Shown: positions 51,639-60,100 of the stretch, piece by piece | Layout: each line of letters begins with the position of its first letter | Position numbering within the stretch: the stretch's first letter is position 1 | Source: Acidovorax sp. | GTDB lineage: Bacteria; Pseudomonadota; Gammaproteobacteria; Burkholderiales; Burkholderiaceae_C | Length of the DNA stretch: 64,000 nt | Assembly: GCA_031277855.1 (NCBI GenBank) | Contig: JAITLO010000031.1 | Coordinates: 62,001-126,000, forward strand | Direction: 5' to 3' | The notes under the pieces: generated by a model | Seen by the model: the letters and a program-made list of their open reading frames with translations, nothing else | The model's database searches: none | What the model was told of the DNA's origin: nothing | Translations under genes and position numbers: made by a program

Positions 51639-52472
51639 ATGGATGCCATGGTGATGGGAATTTACGGGGCGCTGGCGCTGGCCAGCGTGGGGGCCGGTGT
51701 GAGCACGGTGCTGTTTGGCTTTGGCGGCGGCTTTGTGGTGGTGCCGCTGCTCTACCACGCGGTGCGGGTGCTGGGCGGTGAGGGCAGTGCCACGGCCGAT
51801 GCGGCCATGCAGGTGGCGGTGGCCACCTCGGCCTGTGTGATGGTGGTGTCTTCGGCCTTGGCCACCAAGCGCCATGCCAAGCGCGGCAATCTGGTGCGCG
51901 CGCAGCTGTGGCCCCTGGCCGGCTGGATTGCGCTGGGCTCGGTGGCCGGAGCCGCCATGGCCATGGCCTTGCCGGGCGCCTGGGTGCGCTGGGCCTTTGT
52001 GGTCTATATGGTGGTGAGCATTGCCGACTGCGTGCTGCGCCCGGGCTTTGTGCACAGCAGCGGCCTGTCTGCCACCGGCCACCAGCCCCCACCGGCCACC
52101 ACCGCCGCGCTGGGCCTGGGCATAGGCACGATTGCCGCCGGCTTGGGCGTGGGCGGCAGCGTGATGACCGTGCCCTTGATGCGCCGCCGGGGCCTGAGCA
52201 TGACGGTGGCCACCGCCATGGCCAGCCCGCTGACCTTGCCGGTGGGCGTGGCGGGTGCGATTACCTACATGCTAGTGGGCGCACAGCAAGCGCCGGTGCT
52301 GCCCGGACCACATTGGGGCTATGTGGACCTGTGGTCGCTGGGCTTGCTGGTGGTGGGCTCATGGCTGGGCATGCGCTGCGCTTCACCCTGGATTGGCCGC
52401 ATTCCGGATCGGTTGCATGCGCAGATTTATGTGGGCTTGCTGGTCATGGTGCTGCTGGCCATGCTGTGGTGA
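51639..52472 (+). CDS. TauE/SafE-family membrane transporter
   Basis: A 277-residue membrane protein with about eight hydrophobic segments. Two similar halves carry the family motif: GFGGGFVVVPLLYH near residue 29, and GIGTIAAGLGVGGSVMTVPLMRRRG near residue 165. TauE/SafE proteins export sulfite, sulfoacetate or related organic anions. AAGG lies 8 bases upstream of ATG 51639. The divergent AraC gene is its probable regulator. Confidence 0.9.
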   Translation: MDAMVMGIYGALALASVGAGVSTVLFGFGGGFVVVPLLYHAVRVLGGEGSATADAAMQVAVATSACVMVVSSALATKRHAKRGNLVRAQLWPLAGWIALGSVAGAAMAMALPGAWVRWAFVVYMVVSIADCVLRPGFVHSSGLSATGHQPPPATTAALGLGIGTIAAGLGVGGSVMTVPLMRRRGLSMTVATAMASPLTLPVGVAGAITYMLVGAQQAPVLPGPHWGYVDLWSLGLLVVGSWLGMRCASPWIGRIPDRLHAQIYVGLLVMVLLAMLW

Positions 52473-52626
52473 TGGCGTCGTCATAGGGGCTCAGACTGTA
52501 TGTAAAGGCAATACATGCAAGTCAAAGTTTCCGATGAATGGTTTGGTTACTGATATTGCGAGATGCGTAAGAAAGCCGGGATTTACCGTGCATAGCATCG
52601 AGTTTTTCGCGTAAGGAGAACTTGAA

Positions 52627-53253
52627 ATGGCTGTGCAAAACCCCTTTTTCGGCAAACGAGACGCCGAGGCTTTCAACACCCGCACCACGGTCGGTAGCAG
52701 CACCTTGGGCAGCGGCAATGGCAACGGTGGCGGTAACGGCTATGGCAGCGCTTCGGGTGCCGGCAGCTCGGCCAGTGCAGCGGTGGGCAGCAGCGCAAGC
52801 ACCGTGCGCAGCACGGCCAGCGCAGCCACCGAGTCGGGGGGCAGCAAGCTGACCGTGGGCCCCAACATCAAGCTCAAGGGCGTGGAAATCACCGACTGCG
52901 ACACCTTGGTGGTGGAAGGCACGGTGGAAGCCACCATGGACTCCCGCGTGATCCAGATTGCCGAGCAGGGCGCTTTTCGCGGCTCGGCCGAGATCGACAT
53001 TGCCGAAATCCACGGCAAGTTCGACGGCAATCTGACGGTGCGCGACAAGCTGGTGATCTTCAGCACCGGCCAGGTCAGCGGCACCATACGCTACGGCAAG
53101 ATCGTGATCGAGGAAGGCGGCCAGCTCAGCGGCGACATCCAGGTCGGCACCGGCAAAAGCGCGGCACCAGCCAGCGTGGGCGGCAGCGCACCTCGCAGCG
53201 CCAGCAGCCTCTCCAGCCCTGCGGCCGATCCGGCAGCGCCCCAGTCGGCTTAA
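52627..53253 (+). CDS. Bactofilin-type polymer-forming cytoskeletal protein
   Basis: A 208-residue protein. The central bactofilin domain (about residues 73-175) shows the repeating beta-helix with LTVGPNIKLKGVEITDCDTLVVEGTVEA, GAFRGSAEIDIAEIHGKFDGNLTVRDKLVIFSTGQVSGTIRYGKIVIEEGGQLSGDI. Flanking tails are long: an N-terminal Gly/Ser/Asn-rich stretch (about 22-70) and a C-terminal Ser/Ala/Pro-rich one, both probably disordered. Bactofilins form non-nucleotide filaments used for cell shape or organelle positioning. AAGGAG lies 10 bases before the ATG. No peptidase partner such as LmdC is adjacent. Confidence 0.92.
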   Translation: MAVQNPFFGKRDAEAFNTRTTVGSSTLGSGNGNGGGNGYGSASGAGSSASAAVGSSASTVRSTASAATESGGSKLTVGPNIKLKGVEITDCDTLVVEGTVEATMDSRVIQIAEQGAFRGSAEIDIAEIHGKFDGNLTVRDKLVIFSTGQVSGTIRYGKIVIEEGGQLSGDIQVGTGKSAAPASVGGSAPRSASSLSSPAADPAAPQSA

Positions 53254-53329
53254 CAGCCCCGCACCCCGCCTTCCTCCGGAGGGACGGTGCAGACATCCAA
53301 GGCAGGGTGCAGCGCTTCAAACTGGCGCG

Positions 53330-53457
53330 GCCCATACCAGAGACACCGCGCAAGGGCCGCCCCGCCGCGCTGGTGTCGTCCCCCTGCCCGCGAGCGTAGC
53401 GAAGCGAGAGCGGGGGCGCCGGGCTACGGGGAAGGCGCGCAGCGCCTCAGGGGGGAG
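53330..53457 (-). repeat. Stop-codon-proximal dispersed repeat, copy D
   Basis: On the minus strand it begins CTCCCCCCTGAGGCGC right after the TAA of the thioesterase gene. It contains the GCTCGCGGGCAGGGGG core preceded by an additional GTAGCCCGGCGCCCCCGCTCTCGC segment, and then CAGCGCGGCGGGGCGGCCCTTGCGCGG. Orientation relative to its gene is as for copies A to C. Confidence 0.8.
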
Positions 53458-53871
53458 TTATTTCCCCGGCAACGGCCTTGGCTGCCCGGTTTCGTCTATG
53501 GCCACATAGGTCAGCGTGGCCTCGGTCACTTTGGCAAAGTGACCCTGGTGCTGCATGCTCTCGGCAAACACTTCCACATTCACCGTCACCGAGGTGCGGC
53601 CCACATGCTGCACGCCGGCGTAAAACGACAGCAGATCGCCCACACGCACCGGCTGCTTGAAGACAAACTCCTTTACCGCCACCGTGGCCGTGCGGCCCCG
53701 GGCCAGGCGCGAAGGCAGCACGGCGCCGGCCAGGTCGACCTGGGCCATGACCCAGCCGCCAAAGATGTCGCCATTGGCATTGCAGTCGCCGGGCATGGGC
53801 ACGACTTTGAGTACCAATTCCTTGTCGGCGGGCAGGGGAGCGCTGGGCAGATCGGGGGAGCGGGGAGGCAT
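53458..53871 (-). CDS. YciA-type acyl-CoA thioesterase (hotdog)
   Basis: A 137-residue protein with the YciA/acyl-CoA hydrolase pattern: CNANGDIFGGWVMAQVDLAGAV near residue 30 (where the Asp is catalytic), VKEFVFKQPVRVGDLLSFYAGV, and the strand TEATLTYVAID. ATG 53871 is taken; a GTG at 53889 would add 6 residues. It is divergent from the ABC transporter gene, with 44 bases between their starts. A role in recycling CoA from excess acyl-CoA is normal for the family. Confidence 0.88.
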   Translation of the reverse strand: MPPRSPDLPSAPLPADKELVLKVVPMPGDCNANGDIFGGWVMAQVDLAGAVLPSRLARGRTATVAVKEFVFKQPVRVGDLLSFYAGVQHVGRTSVTVNVEVFAESMQHQGHFAKVTEATLTYVAIDETGQPRPLPGK

Positions 53872-53915
53872 GGGGGACAATCCGGTCACTAAATAACAGC
53901 CCCAAATTGTCTCCT

Positions 53916-55766
53916 ATGCGTCGCAGCGGCGAGTCCTCACCCCCTTATCCCACAGCATCCGGCGTGGCTAATCCCAATGGCTGGCAGACCCTGGGCCGCC
54001 TGCTTCCCTATCTGTGGGAATACAAATGGCGGGTCTTGGCGGCCCTGTTGTTCATGGTGGGGGCCAAGCTGGCCAATGTGGGCGTGCCGGTGCTGCTGAA
54101 GAACCTGGTGGACGCGCTGACGCTCAAGCCCGGCGACCCGGCTGCCGTGCTGGTGGTGCCAGCCGGCCTGCTGCTGGCCTATGGCTTGCTGCGGCTATGC
54201 ACCTCGCTGTTTTCGGAACTGCGCGAGCTGGTGTTTGCCAAGGCCACGCAGGGCGCGGCGCGCAGCATTGCGCTGGCCACTTTCGAGCATTTGCATGCCT
54301 TGAGCATGCGTTTCCATCTGGAGCGCCAGACCGGGGGCATGACGCGTGACATCGAGCGCGGCGTCAAGGGCGTGGAGTCGCTGATCTCGTACTCGCTCTA
54401 CAGCATTGTCCCCACGCTGATCGAGGTGACGCTGGTGCTGGGCATTCTGGCTGTGCAGTTCGACCCCTGGTTTGCCGGCATCACCGCCGTGGCCCTGGCC
54501 ATCTACATCACCTTCACCGTGAAGGTGACGGAATGGCGCACCCAGTTTCGCCGCGCGGCCAACCAGCATGACTCGGCGGCCCACACCCAGGCCGTGGACT
54601 CGCTGATCAATTACGAGACCGTCAAATACTTCAACAACGAGGCCTTTGAGGCCAGCCGCTACAACGAGAACCTAGAGCGCTTGCGCCTGGTGCGCTTGAA
54701 AAGCCAGAGCACCTTGACACTGCTCAACAGCGGCCAGCAGCTCATCATTGCCGCTGCCCTGGTCGCCATTATGTGGCGTGCCACCCAGGGTGTGGTGGCG
54801 GGGCAGCTCACGCTGGGCGATCTGGTGATGATCAATGCCTTCATGATTCAGCTCTACATCCCGCTGAACTTTCTGGGCGTGCTCTACCGCGAGATCAAGC
54901 AAAGCCTGGTGGACCTGGATCGGATGTTCACCTTGATGGACAAGGAACGTGAAGTAGCAGACGCCCCGGGCGCTGCCGCGTTGCAATTGGTGGGCGAGCC
55001 TGCCGTGCGTTTTGCGGGCGTGTCGTTTGCCTATGACCCGGCGCGGCCCATTTTGCAGGACGTGAGCTTTGACATTCCCGCTGGCAAAACCGTGGCTGTG
55101 GTGGGCCCCTCGGGATCGGGCAAGAGCACGCTGGCCAGGCTGCTGTTCCGCTTCTACGATATCCAAAGCGGCTCCATCACCTTGGATGGGCAGGACCTGC
55201 GCGCCGTGACCCAGGACAGTCTGCGCCGGGCGATTGGCATCGTTCCGCAGGACACGGTGCTGTTCAACGACACGGTGGAATACAACATTGCCTACGGCCG
55301 CCCCGGTGCCAGCCATGACGAGGTGGTGGCCGTGGCCAGGGCTGCGCGCATCCACGACTTCATTGCCGCCACGCCGCAAGGCTATGCCACGCGCGTGGGC
55401 GAGCGCGGGCTCAAGCTTTCCGGCGGTGAAAAACAGCGCGTGGCCATTGCACGCACCTTGCTGAAAAACCCACCGGTGCTGATTTTTGACGAAGCCACCT
55501 CGGCCCTGGACAGCGCCAATGAACGGGCCATCCAGGCCGAGCTGGCCCAGGTGGCGCGCAACAAGACCACGCTCTTGATTGCCCACCGCCTCTCCACTGT
55601 GGTCGATGCCCACGAGATTCTGGTGATGGAATCCGGCCGCATTCTGGAACGTGGCCGCCATGCCGAGTTGCTGGCCCAGGGCGGCCGCTATGCCCAGATG
55701 TGGGCGCTGCAGCAAAGCGGCGAAGCCATGGACCGTGAAGATGAGGTGGCAGTGCTGAAAGCATAA
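53916..55766 (+). CDS. Atm1-type ABC exporter (fused permease-ATPase)
   Basis: A 616-residue half-transporter. Six membrane segments in the first 320 residues include QTGGMTRDIERGVKGVESLISYSLYSIVPTLIEV and NYETVKYFNNE, both typical of ABCB7/Atm1/HMT1 proteins. The ATPase has Walker A GPSGSGKST, Q-loop VPQDTVLFNDTVEYNI, signature LSGGEKQR, Walker B VLIFDEATSALD and the His switch LIAHRLSTVV. These homodimers export glutathione conjugates or glutathione-bound metals. ATG 53916 is preferred over a TTG at 53907. Confidence 0.93.
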   Translation: MRRSGESSPPYPTASGVANPNGWQTLGRLLPYLWEYKWRVLAALLFMVGAKLANVGVPVLLKNLVDALTLKPGDPAAVLVVPAGLLLAYGLLRLCTSLFSELRELVFAKATQGAARSIALATFEHLHALSMRFHLERQTGGMTRDIERGVKGVESLISYSLYSIVPTLIEVTLVLGILAVQFDPWFAGITAVALAIYITFTVKVTEWRTQFRRAANQHDSAAHTQAVDSLINYETVKYFNNEAFEASRYNENLERLRLVRLKSQSTLTLLNSGQQLIIAAALVAIMWRATQGVVAGQLTLGDLVMINAFMIQLYIPLNFLGVLYREIKQSLVDLDRMFTLMDKEREVADAPGAAALQLVGEPAVRFAGVSFAYDPARPILQDVSFDIPAGKTVAVVGPSGSGKSTLARLLFRFYDIQSGSITLDGQDLRAVTQDSLRRAIGIVPQDTVLFNDTVEYNIAYGRPGASHDEVVAVARAARIHDFIAATPQGYATRVGERGLKLSGGEKQRVAIARTLLKNPPVLIFDEATSALDSANERAIQAELAQVARNKTTLLIAHRLSTVVDAHEILVMESGRILERGRHAELLAQGGRYAQMWALQQSGEAMDREDEVAVLKA

Positions 55767-55839
55767 GCACAGCACAATGCGGTTGATGGAATGCGCTAGG
55801 GTAGCGGCTGTGTATCCCGCCATGCCTCGAAAGACTTTG

Positions 55840-56811
55840 ATGACCACCGCTCCCGCCACCACTCCTGCTGTTCGCCCCGTGTTGCTGATCAACACCGTGA
55901 TGGCAGATTTCCATCTGCAGCAAATCTCCCGGCAACTGCCCACGCTGGAGCTGGTCTATGCCCCCGAAGCGGCCGCGGCCCAGGCCGCCATGCGCCAGCA
56001 CGCTGCCCGCGTGCAGGTGGTGCTGACCATTGGCTCCATCGGCCTGAGCGCGACCGAGATGGACCAGCTGCCTGCGCTGCGCCTGGTCTGCGCCCTGGGC
56101 GCAGGCTATGAAAAAGTAGACGTGGCCCATGCCCGTGCGCGTGGCATTGCCACGGGCAACGGTGCAGGCACCAACGACAGCTGTGTGGCCGACCATACGT
56201 TGGCCCTGGTGCTGGCCAGCGTGCGCCAGCTGAAACACTATGACCAGCAGCTGCGGGCCGGCGTATGGCGCACCGCGCTGCCATTGCCTGCCGGCATCAC
56301 CGGCAAGCGCCTGGGCGTGCTGGGCCTGGGCACCATAGGCCGCAAGATTGCGCTGCGAGCCCAGGCGTTCGAGATGGAAGTGGGCTACCACAACCGCAGC
56401 CCCAAGGCCGACGCACCCTGGGCATATTTCGACAGTCTGCTGGCCCTGGCCGACTGGGCCGATGTGTTGGTGGTGGCCACGCCTGGTGGTGCGGCCACCC
56501 AGCATCTGGTGAATGCCCAGGTGCTGCAGGCCCTGGGCCCGCAAGGCCTGGTGGTGAATATTGCGCGCGGCAGCGTGATCGACACCGCAGCCTTGGCAGC
56601 GGCATTGCGCAGCGGCGCATTGGGTGCGGCCGCGCTGGATGTGTATGAGAGCGAGCCATTGCCGCCGCAGGAGCTGCTGGACCTGCCCAATGTGCTGCTG
56701 ACACCCCATGTGGCAGGCTGGTCGCCCACCTCGGTGCAGGCCACGGTGGATCGCTTTGTGGCCAATGTGCAGGCCCATCTGCAGGGCCAGCCCCTGGTGT
56801 CAGCGGTCTGA
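55840..56811 (+). CDS. D-isomer-specific 2-hydroxyacid dehydrogenase
   Basis: A 323-residue NAD(P)-dependent dehydrogenase reducing 2-oxoacids (glyoxylate or hydroxypyruvate-like). The nucleotide site is LGVLGLGTIGRKIALRAQAF, catalytic Arg in VNIARGSVIDTAAL, Glu in LDVYESEPLPPQEL and His in LTPHVAGWSP, all present. The start is not certain: 55840 and 55822 both possible, with little ribosome-site support for either. It follows the exporter gene by 73 bases. The substrate cannot be read from sequence. Confidence 0.9.
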   Translation: MTTAPATTPAVRPVLLINTVMADFHLQQISRQLPTLELVYAPEAAAAQAAMRQHAARVQVVLTIGSIGLSATEMDQLPALRLVCALGAGYEKVDVAHARARGIATGNGAGTNDSCVADHTLALVLASVRQLKHYDQQLRAGVWRTALPLPAGITGKRLGVLGLGTIGRKIALRAQAFEMEVGYHNRSPKADAPWAYFDSLLALADWADVLVVATPGGAATQHLVNAQVLQALGPQGLVVNIARGSVIDTAALAAALRSGALGAAALDVYESEPLPPQELLDLPNVLLTPHVAGWSPTSVQATVDRFVANVQAHLQGQPLVSAV

Positions 56812-56950
56812 CGCTGTCCGTGCAGGCACTGTACGCCAAGTGCCGTGGCGTGCAGTAGCAGAGCAGAGGCTTGGCAGCGGAGGTACAAGCCATGTAGCAA
56901 GAAGGTAGAAATGCGCTAGTCTTGGACATCACTGGTCACTCCGTCGCCGC

Positions 56951-57403
56951 ATGCCATCTCCTGTACCAGACCCGCTTTCCTTGGACCTGTATCACCAGCC
57001 TGGCCATTTGATCCGCCGCGCCCAGCAGATTGCCATGCAGCTGTTTCGCGAGACGCTGGGCCCTGACGTGACGCCGGTGCAGTACGCTGTGCTGCGCATG
57101 TTGCAGGAGTCACCAGGCATAGACCAGGTCACGCTGGCGCGGTTGGTGGCACTGGACACATCCACCACGGCAGATATTGCTGCGCGCCTGGAGGCCAAGG
57201 GCTGGATTCATCGCGAGCTACTCCCCCGGCGCCAGCGCAGCCTGCGCCTCACGGCCGAGGGTCAAGCCATGCTGGCTGACTTTGTGCCCCATGTCCATGC
57301 ATTGCGCCAACGCATGCTAGCTCCCCTGGAGCCCCAGGAGCAGGCCGAGTTCAAGCGCCTGCTGAGCAAGTTCGTCAAACTGCACGACGCCAGCGACGCA
57401 TAG
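56951..57403 (+). CDS. MarR-family regulator
   Basis: A 150-residue regulator. Its winged-helix domain is TPVQYAVLRMLQESPGIDQVTLARLVALDTSTTADIAARLEAKGWIHRELLPRRQRSLRLTAEG, the usual MarR layout with the recognition helix around DTSTTADIA and the wing at RRQRSLRL. It is followed by a hydrophobic dimerisation helix. MarR proteins adjacent to aromatic-degradation genes usually respond to the aromatic ligand. The double palindrome at 57499-57533, in front of the next gene, is its probable operator. Confidence 0.9.
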   Translation: MPSPVPDPLSLDLYHQPGHLIRRAQQIAMQLFRETLGPDVTPVQYAVLRMLQESPGIDQVTLARLVALDTSTTADIAARLEAKGWIHRELLPRRQRSLRLTAEGQAMLADFVPHVHALRQRMLAPLEPQEQAEFKRLLSKFVKLHDASDA

Positions 57404-57428
57404 GCTGCAGCGGCGAAAGCGGCAGCCT
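57402..57428 (+). terminator. Hairpin overlapping the marR-type stop codon
   Basis: A 7-bp stem AGGCTGC (57402-57408) / GCAGCCT (57422-57428) begins in the stop codon. The 13-base loop is G+C-rich. There is no T-run. Confidence 0.35.
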
Positions 57429-57498
57429 GTAGCTGTCGTGTAAGCAGAAGTGAATGTTTGCTTTTTTCGGGGAAAGCCCTGTCTTTGGTGATTTTCAT

Positions 57499-57533
57499 AT
57501 TCAGTAAGCTGAATCAAATTCAGTGTACTGAAT
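57499..57533. promoter_or_regulatory. Double palindromic operator before the aromatic-acid permease gene
   Basis: Site 1 is ATTCAGTAAGCTGAAT (57499-57514; arms ATTCAG/CTGAAT). Site 2 is ATTCAGTGTACTGAAT (57518-57533; arms ATTCAGT/ACTGAAT). Their centres are 19 bases apart, close to two helical turns. They lie 24-58 bases before ATG 57557, in the probable promoter. The size and dyad symmetry suit a MarR-family dimer at each site. Confidence 0.8.
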
Positions 57534-57556
57534 GTTGAATTTCATAGGAGGCAACT

Positions 57557-58981
57557 ATGAAGTGGCAGACTTCCTCTACGCGGCCTGCAAGCGATGACCC
57601 CGTCATTGCGTTTGCAGGCACAGGCCAGGTCAATGGACTGCGCGCACAGTTGGACCACGGGCCCATGACCTGGTTTCAGTGGCGTGTAGTAGCTCTGTGT
57701 ATGGCGCTGAGCATGGTGGATGGCTTTGATGTGATGGTCATGGCCTTTACCGCTTCTGCCGTCTCTGCGCATTGGCAACTCAGTGGTGCTGCACTGGGTT
57801 TTTTGCTCAGTGCTGGGCTGTTCGGCATGGCCGGGGGCTCGTTGCTGCTGGCCCCTTTGGCTGATCGATGGGGTCGCCGTCCGTTGATTTTGCTGTGTCT
57901 GATGTTGGCGGGGCTGGGCATGCTGGCCTCGGTCTGGAGCCAGACTCCGGCGCAGTTGGCGGCCATGCGTGTGCTGACAGGACTGGGCGTGGGGGGAATT
58001 TTGGCCTGCAGCAATGTGATGGCCAGCGAGTACGCCTCGCAGCGCTGGCGCAGCCTGGCCGTGACCTTGCAATCCACGGGCTATGCGTTGGGTGCCAGCA
58101 TAGGCGGCAGTGTGGCCCTGTGGTTGCTGAGCCTGTACAGCTGGCGCTCGGTCTTTTGGTTTGGAGGCCTGTGCACGCTGCTTATTTTCTTGCTTGCCTG
58201 CCTGGCCTTGCCGGAGTCACTGGACTTTTTGCTGGCCCGCCGACCCAAGGCCGCGCTGCGGCGGCTCAATGCCTTGTTGGTCAGGCTGGGGCAGCCAGTG
58301 CTGGGCAGCCTGCCTCTGCCCGCTGAGGCCGCGTCCAAGACCAGGCTGCATGGTCCGCTACAGCTGTTTGCACCAGGCCTTCGCCGCGCCACCTTGCTGG
58401 TCTGGCTGTCTTTTTTCTCGGCCATGTTCGGCTTTTACTTTGTCATGAGCTGGACGCCCAAGCTGTTAGCGAGTGCTGGTCTGAGTGCAGAGCAGGGCGT
58501 GACCTGTGGCGTGCTGCTCAGCATGGGGGGCATTGTGGGCACTGCCGTGCTGGGTCTGCTGGCAGCGCGTTTTGCCATTCACCGTGTGCTGGTAGTTTTT
58601 ATGCTGTTCTCCGCCGTGCTGCTGTGCTTTTTGGTCGCCAACTCCGGCGCGCTGTGGCTGTCTTATGCGCTGGCATTGTTGATAGGCGTCTTTGTCAACG
58701 CCTGTGTGGCTGGTCTGTATGCGATTTCCCCCTTGGTCTATGGCAGCGAAGTGCGTGCCACCGGCATGGGTTGGGGCATAGGTGTGGGGCGTATGGGCGC
58801 CATCGTCGCCCCCTTGGTCGCGGGGAGTTTGCTGGATGCGAGCTGGTCGCCTGGTCAGCTCTATGTGGGCTGCAGCCTGGCCTTTGTGCTGGGGGCGCTC
58901 ATTGTCTCCATGCACCGGATTCAGGGGCTGTCTGCCGCTCGGGCAGAGCAGGACGGAATGCGCACTCTGCGCGCGCGTTGA
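57557..58981 (+). CDS. MFS aromatic-acid transporter (AAHS family)
   Basis: A 474-residue permease with twelve membrane segments and the AAHS signatures. WRVVALCMALSMVDGFDVMVMAF is helix 1 with the conserved Asp (DGFD) used in aromatic-acid/H+ symporters such as PcaK. PLADRWGRRPLILLCLML is the loop 2-3 motif. RVLTGLGVGGILACSNVMASEY follows in helix 4. AGGAGG lies 6 bases before the ATG. With the oxygenase and porin genes it probably brings a methoxylated or hydroxylated aromatic acid into the cell. Confidence 0.93.
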   Translation: MKWQTSSTRPASDDPVIAFAGTGQVNGLRAQLDHGPMTWFQWRVVALCMALSMVDGFDVMVMAFTASAVSAHWQLSGAALGFLLSAGLFGMAGGSLLLAPLADRWGRRPLILLCLMLAGLGMLASVWSQTPAQLAAMRVLTGLGVGGILACSNVMASEYASQRWRSLAVTLQSTGYALGASIGGSVALWLLSLYSWRSVFWFGGLCTLLIFLLACLALPESLDFLLARRPKAALRRLNALLVRLGQPVLGSLPLPAEAASKTRLHGPLQLFAPGLRRATLLVWLSFFSAMFGFYFVMSWTPKLLASAGLSAEQGVTCGVLLSMGGIVGTAVLGLLAARFAIHRVLVVFMLFSAVLLCFLVANSGALWLSYALALLIGVFVNACVAGLYAISPLVYGSEVRATGMGWGIGVGRMGAIVAPLVAGSLLDASWSPGQLYVGCSLAFVLGALIVSMHRIQGLSAARAEQDGMRTLRAR

Positions 58982-59017
58982 GCCCCTCGGAGCATCCACG
59001 GATAGGGAGAAATGCTG

Positions 59018-60100
59018 ATGAATCTTCACCCCCCTGTGCAGGGCGTAGCCATGCCTGCCTTTCCTTTGAATCAATGGTATGCAGCAGGCTTTGCCTGGGA
59101 GTTGACGCAAGCCCCTGTTGCCCGCACGCTGCTGGGCCAGCCCTTGGTGCTGTTTCGCACGGAGGATGGCCAGGTGGCTGCGCTGGAAGACCGATGCTGC
59201 CACCGCGAGTTGCCGCTGTCCTGCGGCAGTATTGAAGCGCGCGGACTGCGTTGCGGCTACCACGGTCTGCTGTTTGACCGTGATGGACACTGCCTGGAAA
59301 TTCCCGGACAGGCCCACATACCGGCCAAGGCTTGCGTGCGTGCGTTTACGCTGCGTGAGCGTGACCAGATTCTGTGGATCTGGATGGGGGCCACACCGGG
59401 CGCGGAGCCCACCGAACCGCCGCCAGCCTATCCGGTACACAGCGATCCAGGCTACCGCTTTGGCGGCGACGTGTATCACTACGAGGCGCCCTACCAGCTG
59501 ATTCACGACAACCTGCTGGACCTCAGCCATCTGGGCTATGTGCACCTCAAAACCATAGGCGGCAATGCCGGTGTGCACATGAATGCCGAGCTCAAGGTCA
59601 GCCAGCAGGGCGATTCGGTCAAGGTGGTGCGCTGGATGCCCGATTCCGATGCGCCGCCCACCTATGTGGCTGCCTGGCCTTTTCAAGGCCGTATCGACCG
59701 CTGGCAGGAGGTGGAGTTTCACCCCTCCCATCTGCGCATCTGGACCGGTGCCATGGATCAGGGCGTGGACCGGCTGGACAACCCGCTGCGCCTGGGCTTT
59801 CACATGCACGGCTTTCACGGCATCACACCGGAGACCGAGACCACATCGCATTACTTCTGGACCATTGCCACCAACCCGCATCCGCAGATGCCCGACGCCA
59901 CCCAGCTGGTCATCGAGCAGACGGCGGCCACCTTTGCCGAGGACAAGGTGGTGATCGAGGCCCAGTTTCGCAACCAGCAGCGTTTTGGGAGTCGGTCCGT
60001 GGTCGACATCCATGTGGATGTGGGGCCCAACCGGGCCAGGCGCGTCATAGAACGCTTGCGTGCCGCCAGTGCTCAGGTTCAACAAGGAGCGCAGCCATGA
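59018..60100 (+). CDS. Rieske oxygenase alpha subunit, vanillate O-demethylase-like
   Basis: A 360-residue oxygenase. Rieske ligands are Cys60, His62 (CCH), Cys79 and His82 (CGYH). The mononuclear-iron site follows in HDNLLDLSHLGYVHLKTIG, with two His spaced by four residues. The general layout and length match VanA-type demethylases, and the RIDRW...FHPSHLRIWTG stretch fits that branch. AGGGAG lies 8 bases from ATG 59018, so this start is preferred to 59012. The reductase gene overlaps it by 4 bases (ATGA). Substrate is not determined by sequence. Confidence 0.9.
   Translation: MNLHPPVQGVAMPAFPLNQWYAAGFAWELTQAPVARTLLGQPLVLFRTEDGQVAALEDRCCHRELPLSCGSIEARGLRCGYHGLLFDRDGHCLEIPGQAHIPAKACVRAFTLRERDQILWIWMGATPGAEPTEPPPAYPVHSDPGYRFGGDVYHYEAPYQLIHDNLLDLSHLGYVHLKTIGGNAGVHMNAELKVSQQGDSVKVVRWMPDSDAPPTYVAAWPFQGRIDRWQEVEFHPSHLRIWTGAMDQGVDRLDNPLRLGFHMHGFHGITPETETTSHYFWTIATNPHPQMPDATQLVIEQTAATFAEDKVVIEAQFRNQQRFGSRSVVDIHVDVGPNRARRVIERLRAASAQVQQGAQP

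Noticed and set aside
59374..60096. In-frame upstream extension of the reductase gene through the oxygenase gene
   Set aside because: It would overlap almost half of the oxygenase gene in another frame. The conserved reductase begins at ATG 60097 in a typical ATGA overlap.
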